This document shows positions 1 to 5,978 of a stretch of DNA of 15,943 bases, piece after piece. This stretch comes from an uncultured Elusimicrobiales bacterium (GTDB lineage Bacteria; Elusimicrobiota; Elusimicrobia; Elusimicrobiales; Elusimicrobiaceae), in the NCBI GenBank assembly GCA_944322775.1, contig CALUQA010000076.1:1-15943 (forward strand), written 5' to 3'. Within the stretch, counting starts at the first letter, position 1; each line of letters starts with the position of its first letter. The translations under genes and the position numbers were made by a program. The notes under the pieces are model-generated. The model saw only the letters and a list, made by a program, of their open reading frames with translations, searched no databases and was not told the origin of the DNA.

Positions 1-695
1 GCTGGATGCTGACCAACTTTGCCACGGTAGATGAAGTAATCAAAGGGTTAAAGAAAATAGAAATTGTCCCCATTTATCCGCCCGAAAAAGGCCAAAGTGC
101 CCCCACCGGGCATTGGCGCATTGCCGACGCAAGCGGCCGCAGCATTGTGCTGGAAATTGAAAATAATGGCGAGCGCCACATCTACGAAAACACAGTGGGT
201 GTGCTGACCAATTCCCCGTCCTTTCCGTGGCAAGTGACCAATTTAAACAATTATGTGCACATGCTGCCCGGGCCGGTGACGGCCACAAAATTTGGCACCA
301 CGGAGCTGAAAGCCTTTGGCATGGGCGCCGGCATGACGGGGCTCCCCGGCGATATTACGCCGCCTGCCCGCTTTGTGCGCGCCTTTTTCTACACGCACAC
401 CATGCCCACCCCGGCCGACGCACACAGCGGCATGCTGCAGGCATTTCATATCTTAAATAATTTCGATTTGCCCATCGGCATAGAATTTGCCCCCGGAGAA
501 AAGACCAGCGGCCTGCCCAGTGCCACCCAGTGGACCACGGTAACGGACCTGACAAACCCGACTTTTTATTACCGCACTATGTACAACAGCCAAATCCGCA
601 AAATTGACTTAAGCAAAATCAACTTTGCTGAAGTGGCCTATCAGGCCTTACCGCTGGACGTAAACCAACAAGAAGTGCAGGAAATCACCTTCTAA
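1..695 (+). CDS. Choloylglycine hydrolase / penicillin V acylase family protein (5' end outside window)
   Basis: This is the C-terminal two thirds of an Ntn-hydrolase that cleaves amide bonds, such as bile-salt conjugates or penicillin V. The frame is open to the left edge, so the Met codon at 6 is internal, and the N-terminal nucleophile Cys lies outside the window. Counting from that Met, family signatures are seen in order: the TNFATVDEV helix at the start, ENTVGVLTNSP (61-71, with the conserved active-site Asn of the TNxP motif), GLPGDITPPARFVRAFF (112-128, carrying the conserved Arg), AFHILNNFDLPIGI (146-159), and a final TQWTTVTDL...YYRT...IRKIDL block. The AFHILNNFD and TQW blocks resemble the Gram-negative branch of the family. 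Substrate (bile salt, penicillin or N-acyl homoserine lactone) cannot be told from this part. A terminator follows directly. The family call is secure; specificity is open. Confidence 0.93.
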   Translation, partial: WMLTNFATVDEVIKGLKKIEIVPIYPPEKGQSAPTGHWRIADASGRSIVLEIENNGERHIYENTVGVLTNSPSFPWQVTNLNNYVHMLPGPVTATKFGTTELKAFGMGAGMTGLPGDITPPARFVRAFFYTHTMPTPADAHSGMLQAFHILNNFDLPIGIEFAPGEKTSGLPSATQWTTVTDLTNPTFYYRTMYNSQIRKIDLSKINFAEVAYQALPLDVNQQEVQEITF

Positions 696-699
696 ACAT

Positions 700-729
700 A
701 TCCCCGCTGTTTTTACAGCGGGGATTTTT
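700..729 (+). terminator. Rho-independent terminator of the choloylglycine hydrolase gene
   Basis: An 11-bp perfect stem (ATCCCCGCTGT, 700-710, with its complement at 715-725) closes a TTTT loop and is followed by a run of T. It starts 4 nt after the stop codon, so it ends the hydrolase transcript before the next gene's own promoter. Confidence 0.9.
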
Positions 730-766
730 CCGACAAGGCCTGCCAACGAAGCAGGTCTAAAAGCCC

Positions 767-795
767 TTGTGCTCTTTTTTGCCAAAGGGTATACT
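767..795 (+). promoter_or_regulatory. Promoter of the metzincin-like peptidase gene
   Basis: A -35-like TTGTGC (767-772) lies 17 nt upstream of a -10-like TATACT (790-795). The expected transcription start is about 802-803, which coincides with the chosen ATG at 803. The transcript may therefore be leaderless or nearly so. Inferred from sequence only. Confidence 0.55.
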
Positions 796-802
796 TAAAA
801 TA

Positions 803-1861
803 ATGAAACGCCTGTTTTGTATTTTATTTCCCCTTTGCATATATGCTTGCCTTGCAGCAGCGCCTTACAGCCACCTGGAGGAGGTTTCCTCCCCGGCGGC
901 GGTACGTTTTTTAGCGCAAAAAATAATAGAGCAGGACACGCTTACCTACTGCATTTCCATACCGGAAGAAAAACAAAAAAACTCCGTCACGGCAGATGAA
1001 TTGGCGCTTATGCTGCAAAGCGCTCTGCGGGAATGGACGCATGGCATTGCCCTGCGCATACACCAGGCCGGCCGGGAAAAAGAATTTCAGGATATTATGG
1101 CCATTTTAGAAAAGCCCCTCTCTTTGCAGCGTCTTTCGTCCTGCGATTTAACCCAACACCCGCTGCTGGTCAAGACCTATCCAGACGTAAATACAGCCGG
1201 CAAAAAGGCCGATATCAACCTTATTTTCGCCCCCGAATACTGCGCGGCTTTCAGCGGAAACATAAACTCTTTCTTTGTTTTAAACTATAAAAATACCGCG
1301 CCGTTTATCTGCCTTTCGGGCGGTTATGCAAATTCCTTGCGGCCGCCTGAAAAGGGAGAATATTTCCCTTCTTTAGCACAGGTTGCTTCCAATGGGGGGG
1401 CGCAAAAAGACCGAGAGCTGGTTTATCATTCTCCCCGCCTTTTTGAACAAATAGCAACCGGCAAGTATTCCCGCCAACAACAGCAAGATTTTTGGCGTCT
1501 AAACCGTCTGTTTGAATATGACGGCCATACGTTTTTTGATATTTTGGTGCATGAATTGGGCCATGCCTTTGGCCTAGCAGACGAATATGTAGCCGACAGA
1601 CCCCGACAGTTTGCCAGCCTCCAGCCGGGGCAAGGGCTTATGAGAGAAGGTTACGAACCTATATCCTGCGATGAAGTAGACGGCATGATTACCTTATTGG
1701 ACCGTCTGCAGAATAAGCAGCGTTCTTTTGGCAGTTTTTGCCAAGGCCGCCGCCATATTGTAAATGGCACGGAAGATGCGACTAAATATAATTTGCCTAC
1801 GGAACGCCTTAAAAAATTTTTGCGTACGCTTAAAAGGGAACAAAACGCACAAAAGTACTAA
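803..1861 (+). CDS. Secreted metzincin-like zinc metallopeptidase (M64-like)
   Basis: A 352-aa protein with an N-terminal export signal (MKR, then a hydrophobic stretch to about residue 20). Cleavage could be after the Ala run. The sequence IYAC is a poor lipobox, so a lipoprotein is possible but not favoured. The catalytic motif is clear: HELGHAFGLADEY at 250-262, i.e. HExxHxxGxxD, giving H250, E251, H254 and a metzincin-type third ligand D260. The DEY that follows resembles the IgA-peptidase M64 group (HExxH...L.DEY). A possible Met-turn lies just downstream (QPGQGLM). The middle of the protein has no family I recognise. A TTG start at 767 would add 12 residues ahead of the signal peptide and coincides with the -35 element, so I chose ATG 803, although it lacks a well-placed Shine-Dalgarno (AAGGG is 13 nt away). 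The natural substrate is unknown; IgA cleavage is not implied. Confidence 0.8.
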   Translation: MKRLFCILFPLCIYACLAAAPYSHLEEVSSPAAVRFLAQKIIEQDTLTYCISIPEEKQKNSVTADELALMLQSALREWTHGIALRIHQAGREKEFQDIMAILEKPLSLQRLSSCDLTQHPLLVKTYPDVNTAGKKADINLIFAPEYCAAFSGNINSFFVLNYKNTAPFICLSGGYANSLRPPEKGEYFPSLAQVASNGGAQKDRELVYHSPRLFEQIATGKYSRQQQQDFWRLNRLFEYDGHTFFDILVHELGHAFGLADEYVADRPRQFASLQPGQGLMREGYEPISCDEVDGMITLLDRLQNKQRSFGSFCQGRRHIVNGTEDATKYNLPTERLKKFLRTLKREQNAQKY

Positions 1862-1872
1862 TTTCATTCATA

Positions 1873-1900
1873 AAAAACCCGCTTTAAAAAGCGGGTTTTT
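1873..1900. terminator. Bidirectional terminator between convergent peptidase and yeiH-type genes
   Basis: Perfect hairpin with arms AACCCGCTT and AAGCGGGTT, flanked by A-runs on the left and T-runs on the right, so it works as a U-tailed terminator in both directions. It sits between the stop at 1861 (+) and the stop at 1903 (-). Confidence 0.9.
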
Positions 1901-1902
1901 AT

Positions 1903-2889
1903 TTATAAAATCCACCACAGCAGGCCTGCGCTTACCACCGAAATAAACAGCGAGGACACCACCCCCAAATATAAGGGTTTCACCCCCACCTTGCGCATGG
2001 AAGAAAAGCTGGTTTCCAGGCCCAAAGCCGCCATGGCTACCGTCATCAAAAAGTTGTCCAGCTCCACCATTTTGGCAGCGGCCGTTTCGCCCAAAATATT
2101 TACGGAGTTTAACACCACCACGCCAAAAAATAGAATCACAAACCAAGGGACCGTTATGTTTTTAAGGCTCATTTTGCCCCCCTGGCCGCGCGCGGCGGCA
2201 AAAGTAAGCCACAGGGTAACCGGAATAATAAACAAAACGCGGGTGAGTTTAACCACCGTGGCCACTTCCCCCGCTTCTTCAGACACGGCAAACCCCGCCG
2301 CCACCACTTGGGCCACCTCATGCACGGAAAGGCCCGTCCACATGCCGTAAAACAAATCCGTCATATGAAACAGTTTATCCAGCAGCGGATAGGCCAACAT
2401 AAACAAGGTTCCAAATACCGTAACAACCCCCACGGCAAAGGCTACGTCTTCTTCTTTGGGGTCTTTGCTTACGGCATCTACGGCAATGACGGCCGAAGCG
2501 CCGCAAATGGAACTGCCCGCCCCAATAAGCAAAGACAAATGTTTGGCAATGCCCATTTTTTTGCCCAGCCATACGGACAGCAACAACGTTGCCGTGCTGA
2601 CAAGCACAATCAGCAGCGTAGCCCGCAGGCCCAGGGTGCTTACTTCAGCCAAGCTTAGTTTAAATCCCAACAAAATAATGGCCAGACGCAGTACTTTTTT
2701 GGAGCACAATTTCACCCCGTCGCGCAGGACGCGCCGCACACCCAAAAAGTTTTTTATCAGCATGCCCAGCAAAATGGCCAAAATAACAGGGCTTAAGCTA
2801 AAACGTTTAAACAAAGGCGACTCGGCAAACAAAAACGCCGCCCACGCCACGGCCACACACAAAATAACACCGCGAATGTACTTTTGCAT
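1903..2889 (-). CDS. YeiH/UPF0324 family integral membrane protein (putative sulfate exporter family)
   Basis: A 328-aa polytopic membrane protein of the conserved UPF0324/YeiH family (Pfam Cons_hypoth698), often annotated as a putative sulfate exporter although the transported substrate is poorly established. Family signatures are SLSPVILAILLGMLIKN (31-47), the central GAGSSICGASA (123-133), SVHEVAQVVAAG (188-199) and a C-terminal LGLETSF block. I count roughly nine to eleven hydrophobic segments. The start is set at 2889 because TGAGGAAATAT lies just before it; an upstream in-frame ATG at 2907 adds six residues but has no ribosome binding site and sits directly against a hairpin. It is transcribed alone. 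A strong hairpin lies in its leader. Family assignment is firm, function is not. Confidence 0.93.
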   Translation of the reverse strand: MQKYIRGVILCVAVAWAAFLFAESPLFKRFSLSPVILAILLGMLIKNFLGVRRVLRDGVKLCSKKVLRLAIILLGFKLSLAEVSTLGLRATLLIVLVSTATLLLSVWLGKKMGIAKHLSLLIGAGSSICGASAVIAVDAVSKDPKEEDVAFAVGVVTVFGTLFMLAYPLLDKLFHMTDLFYGMWTGLSVHEVAQVVAAGFAVSEEAGEVATVVKLTRVLFIIPVTLWLTFAAARGQGGKMSLKNITVPWFVILFFGVVVLNSVNILGETAAAKMVELDNFLMTVAMAALGLETSFSSMRKVGVKPLYLGVVSSLFISVVSAGLLWWIL

Positions 2890-2907
2890 ATATTTCCTCA
2901 GTAACAT

Positions 2908-2940
2908 AAAAATAGCCGGGGCGAAAACCGCACCCGGCTT
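2908..2940 (-). terminator. Hairpin between the phosphodiesterase and yeiH-type genes: terminator or leader structure
   Basis: On the minus strand AGCCGGG (2939-2933) pairs with CCCGGCT (2920-2914). An inner GCG/CGC stem closes a GTTTT loop, and ATTTTT follows. This looks like the terminator of the 5841-2986 operon. However, a good TATAAT lies immediately upstream, so the same hairpin would also be the first structure in the yeiH-type mRNA. The T-run is short, so termination may be partial. Confidence 0.7.
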
Positions 2941-2949
2941 TATATATAA

Positions 2950-2980
2950 ATTATATCAATTTTAGTTTTTTCCCTTCCAA
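2950..2980 (-). promoter_or_regulatory. Probable promoter of the yeiH-type gene
   Basis: On the minus strand TGATATAAT (2958-2950) is an extended -10. A weak -35-like TTGGAA (2980-2975) is 19 nt away. The expected start near 2943 gives a leader of about 54 nt that begins with the hairpin at 2940-2914. Confidence 0.5.
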
Positions 2981-2985
2981 CATCA

Positions 2986-5232
2986 TTATTTTTCTTTATC
3001 AGGGGCGGCCTCTGCAAGGCGTGTTTCAAACTCCTGCGGCGGCAGCGGGCGGGAGAATAAATACCCTTGGGCCAGATCGCACCCGATGCCGCTTAAAAAC
3101 TCGGCCTGTTCTTTGGTTTCCACACCTTCGGCCACAATGTGGCTGCCCAGGCTTTTTATCATGCGCACCAAGCCGGAAATAATCTGCCGCATGCGCGGGT
3201 TGCCTTCCCCGCGGGCCAGAAACTCTTTATCCAGCTTAATGCAGTCAAAGTCCAAATTTTTAAGCACGTTTAAGGAAGAATACCCTGCCCCGAAATCGTC
3301 CATCGCCACCGAAAAGCCCTTTTCGTGCAGGCCGTCTATCACTTGTTTCATCAGGTCAACATTGCCAAACACCACGCTTTCGGTCAGTTCCACCTCCAGC
3401 CAGCGGTGCTCCACGCCGTATTCGTCGGCCGTTTGGGCCAGCACCTCTATAAAGCGGGGGTCTTCCAAATGCAGGCGCGAAAAGTTAACCCCTATGGGAA
3501 CCAAGGCTTTGTTTTCTTCTTTCCAGCGTTTAAGCAAAGCCAGCGTTTCGCGCAGCATAAACATATCCAGCTTAAGCACAAAGCCGTTCTTTTCAAACAC
3601 GGGGATAAACTGGTCCGGCGGGATCATGCCGTGCTCGGGCTGTTGCCAGCGCACCAGCGCTTCTGCGCTGAGGGTTTGGCCGGTTTTAAAATCACATTTC
3701 GGCTGCAAATAAATTTTAAATTCGCCGTTGTTTAACGCTTGGTCCATGGTGCTTTCTATGCGTTTTTCAATCACAATTTGACGGCGGAATTCTTCGTCAT
3801 AAAAAGCACAAATTTGTCCGGCATGTTGTTTGGCAGACGCCCAGGCCAAATTGGCACGGTCCATCATAATATAAAAAGGCACGTCTTCGTCCACCAAATA
3901 AATGCCGCACGTTAAAGACAGCGGCAGGCATTGCCCGTCCGTCTGGCAATAACGCCCCGCACGCAACGCAAGTGCGTCCACGCGCCGCCCCAGTTCGGTG
4001 CGGTCCGGGCAAGCCAGCAAAAGCAAAAACGTGTCCGCACCCGAGCGGCAGCACAGCTCCCCTTCTTGTGTTTCTGCCTGCAACGCGGCAGACACCTGTT
4101 TAAGCACCTGGTCACCTTGCTCAAAGCCGTAAATATCGTTCACGGCTTTAAAACGGTTGATGTTGACCAGCACCAAAGCATAGGGAATACCTTTTTCTTT
4201 AAAGGCGGCCGCCGCGCGCGGGAATTTAAAGCGAAAAGCGTTTAAATTGTCCGTCCCCGTCAGCGGGTCCACAAAACCCATGCGGTATAAGGCCTTGCTG
4301 CTTTGTCTTTGCATGCGCAAAATGAACAAAAGCAATATGCCCAGCACAATAATAATGGACAGACACAACACCAAAGACATCAACATCAGCGTCTGTGCGC
4401 GGTCCGCCACCGAGCGCGTGGGCAACACCGACAATGCATACCATTCGTTATATTTAAGCGGATAAAAAGAGGCAAAGCGGTGTTCCCCTTTCAACGTATA
4501 TCCCGTCCAGCCTCTTTCGCGGCGGGCAATTTCCTGCTGCATGCGCAAAAAAGAGCGTCCCCTGTCAAACACAGACACTTCTGCCACCTTTTGCAAATTG
4601 TCAAAAACCGCTCTCGGATAGGCAATAATAATATTGCCGTCTTTGTCTATGATAAACGAAGAGCCTTCCCCATGCAGCAAATTGGCCGCCAGCGTGGCTG
4701 AATAATAGTCCAAGGTTTGCGTGGCAAACACCACGCCGGCTTTTTCCCCTTCCGGTGCGGGCATAGGTACGGCAAAGACTAAAATATCCTGCCCGCTAAA
4801 AGGGCCTTTGCGCCGGCCGGAAATATAATGCCCGTGTTCATAAGCATAGTCCACATTTTCGGGCGAAATAAAATCCGGCAACACTTTGCCGTTTGAAAAC
4901 ACGGCCTTGCCCTGTGCATTTTGATAGCCTGTCAGCGTAAAAACATTTTGTTTATTTTGCTGGTCCAAATACGTAACGAGCGCTTTGGTATCTGCCAAGG
5001 CCCCTGGGCGCGCTAAGGACACGCCCACAGAAGAAAGCACCTGAAATTCCGTCCCCAGCAGCTGGCTGAAGTTTTCCCCCAGTTCGCAGCTGACGCTGAC
5101 GATAGCCATGCGCGCGTCCTGCGAAAGCCGCTGGGAGACTTGCTTCCAGTACAGCACCGAGCCGGCCGCCACCACGGTGGCTGCGGCCAAAATAAGCACA
5201 AATGCTCTTTTAAACCCGGTTGTTTTATACAT
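2986..5232 (-). CDS. Membrane-anchored GGDEF-EAL protein: c-di-GMP phosphodiesterase with degenerate GGDEF
   Basis: A 748-aa signalling protein that likely hydrolyses cyclic di-GMP. Layout: TM helix 9-28; a periplasmic sensor region about 30-280 that looks Cache-like (e.g. GSSFIIDKDGNIIIAYP at 190-206); TM helix 282-305; GGDEF domain about 315-480; EAL domain about 490-740. The cyclase signature is broken: GADTF (398-402) replaces GGDEF, so synthesis is not expected and the domain may only bind GTP or regulate. The EAL side is complete: E524 of EALVRW, N583, E615 of ELTES, D645-D646 of DDFGAGYSS, K666, E702 of AEGVET and Q722. The start ATG lies 3 nt after the stop of the 201-aa gene, with only a weak ACGGGA ahead, so translation is probably coupled to that gene. 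The sensor ligand cannot be read from sequence. Confidence 0.93.
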   Translation of the reverse strand: MYKTTGFKRAFVLILAAATVVAAGSVLYWKQVSQRLSQDARMAIVSVSCELGENFSQLLGTEFQVLSSVGVSLARPGALADTKALVTYLDQQNKQNVFTLTGYQNAQGKAVFSNGKVLPDFISPENVDYAYEHGHYISGRRKGPFSGQDILVFAVPMPAPEGEKAGVVFATQTLDYYSATLAANLLHGEGSSFIIDKDGNIIIAYPRAVFDNLQKVAEVSVFDRGRSFLRMQQEIARRERGWTGYTLKGEHRFASFYPLKYNEWYALSVLPTRSVADRAQTLMLMSLVLCLSIIIVLGILLLFILRMQRQSSKALYRMGFVDPLTGTDNLNAFRFKFPRAAAAFKEKGIPYALVLVNINRFKAVNDIYGFEQGDQVLKQVSAALQAETQEGELCCRSGADTFLLLLACPDRTELGRRVDALALRAGRYCQTDGQCLPLSLTCGIYLVDEDVPFYIMMDRANLAWASAKQHAGQICAFYDEEFRRQIVIEKRIESTMDQALNNGEFKIYLQPKCDFKTGQTLSAEALVRWQQPEHGMIPPDQFIPVFEKNGFVLKLDMFMLRETLALLKRWKEENKALVPIGVNFSRLHLEDPRFIEVLAQTADEYGVEHRWLEVELTESVVFGNVDLMKQVIDGLHEKGFSVAMDDFGAGYSSLNVLKNLDFDCIKLDKEFLARGEGNPRMRQIISGLVRMIKSLGSHIVAEGVETKEQAEFLSGIGCDLAQGYLFSRPLPPQEFETRLAEAAPDKEK

Positions 5233-5235
5233 AAA

Positions 5236-5841
5236 TTATTTTCCCGTCGTATCCGGCTTTTCCGGCTCTTTTGGGGCTGCGGGCTGCGGGGCCGACTGCT
5301 CCTGTTTTTGAGGCTGCTCAGCGGCTGTTTGGGCGGCTTCTGCTTTTTCCTGCTCAGCGCGAAAAGCACCCAACAGCTGTTGAGTATAGGCAAAAAACGG
5401 GTAAAACGGATTTTCGGGGTTACGTGCGTCGGCTTCTTTTAGCTCTTGCACGAACAATTTGCCGTCGCCGGAAAGGGCAAAAAGCGTTACGTTTTCCGGA
5501 TTGGCTTGCGGGGTTAAAGAAGAAGCCTCCTGCAAGCGCCCTGCCGCGCCGGCCGCCGCTTGCATAAGGCGCAAGGCCTTTTCCCGCACGGGGCCGCTGG
5601 CGGCGCCGCCGGTAAACCCGCCCAAACCGCTGGCGCTGTTATTTTCAAAATAAACGCTGGCATTGCCCAAAGAAGAAGCGGCAATCATTAAATTTTTAAT
5701 TTTGCCCTGCGTGTCCACCGCGGCCATTTCTACCCCGGCCACGCAAATTTTTTGTTCGCCCAACAAAGGCACTTCTTTTTTATGTTGCAAATTGTTTACG
5801 TCCAGCCAAAAGGCTCTCATGGTTTCGTAGGCTTTATTCAT
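5236..5841 (-). CDS. Hypothetical 201-aa protein co-transcribed with the c-di-GMP phosphodiesterase
   Basis: I do not recognise this family. The protein has no signal peptide or membrane segment, so it should be cytoplasmic. Residues 1-65 look like a mixed alpha/beta fold (VAGVEMAAVDTQGKIKNLMIA). A Gly-rich stretch follows (72-83), then an Ala-rich helix 86-106. The segment NVTLFALSGDGKLFVQEL (117-134) looks like beta strands, and NPFYPFFAYTQQLLGAF (144-160) is aromatic-rich. Residues 162-201 are a Glu/Ala/Gln/Pro/Lys tail, probably disordered. There is one Cys (C33). The start is ATG 5841, 7 nt after an excellent AAGGGGG ribosome binding site; a start at 5901 would add 20 residues that run through the promoter. 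The next gene, the EAL phosphodiesterase, begins 3 nt after the stop, so the pair is an operon and the proteins may act together. Confidence 0.8.
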   Translation of the reverse strand: MNKAYETMRAFWLDVNNLQHKKEVPLLGEQKICVAGVEMAAVDTQGKIKNLMIAASSLGNASVYFENNSASGLGGFTGGAASGPVREKALRLMQAAAGAAGRLQEASSLTPQANPENVTLFALSGDGKLFVQELKEADARNPENPFYPFFAYTQQLLGAFRAEQEKAEAAQTAAEQPQKQEQSAPQPAAPKEPEKPDTTGK

Positions 5842-5854
5842 ATTTTCCCCCTTG
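5839..5854 (-). promoter_or_regulatory. Strong ribosome binding site fixing the start of the 201-aa gene
   Basis: CAAGGGGGAAAATATG on the minus strand places a G-rich Shine-Dalgarno 5-7 nt from the ATG at 5841. The same 16 nt recur exactly at the thioesterase start (13917-13932). Confidence 0.8.
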
Positions 5855-5866
5855 CTTTCTATATAT

Positions 5867-5895
5867 AGTTTAGCATGAAATACACTTGCCGGAAA
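5867..5895 (-). promoter_or_regulatory. Probable promoter of the 201-aa/phosphodiesterase operon
   Basis: On the minus strand TTTCCG (5895-5890) is followed 17 nt later by TAAACT (5872-5867), which is preceded by TGC as an extended -10. The expected leader is about 19 nt and contains the strong ribosome binding site. Confidence 0.5.
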
Positions 5896-5933
5896 AGACA
5901 AAACCCGACTTATTTTATGTTATTTCTTAAAGC

Positions 5934-5964
5934 AAAAAAGCCCCGGCTTAAACCGGGGTTTTTT
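5934..5964 (-). terminator. Terminator of the autotransporter gene
   Basis: CCCCGG (5941-5946) pairs with CCGGGG (5953-5958), extended by a G-U pair and A-T pairs on both sides. Read on the minus strand it ends in a run of six T. It lies 15 nt beyond the autotransporter stop and ends that transcript before the next promoter. Confidence 0.9.
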
Positions 5965-5978
5965 ATAAAACCAAGCGT

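Noticed and set aside
767..802. TTG start adding 12 residues to the peptidase
   Set aside because: It would place a poorly fitting stretch ahead of a normal signal peptide, and the TTG coincides with the -35 element.
1..1861. The hydrolase and peptidase genes as one host-interaction operon
   Set aside because: A perfect terminator (700-729) and a separate promoter (767-795) lie between them.
3086..3712. A 208-codon open frame on the plus strand opposite the EAL domain
   Set aside because: The EAL domain on the minus strand is complete with all catalytic residues; the antisense frame has no family features or initiation signals.
5842..5901. A 20-residue N-terminal extension of the 201-aa protein
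   Set aside because: It would run through the -10 element and lacks a ribosome binding site, whereas AAGGGGG lies at ideal distance from ATG 5841.
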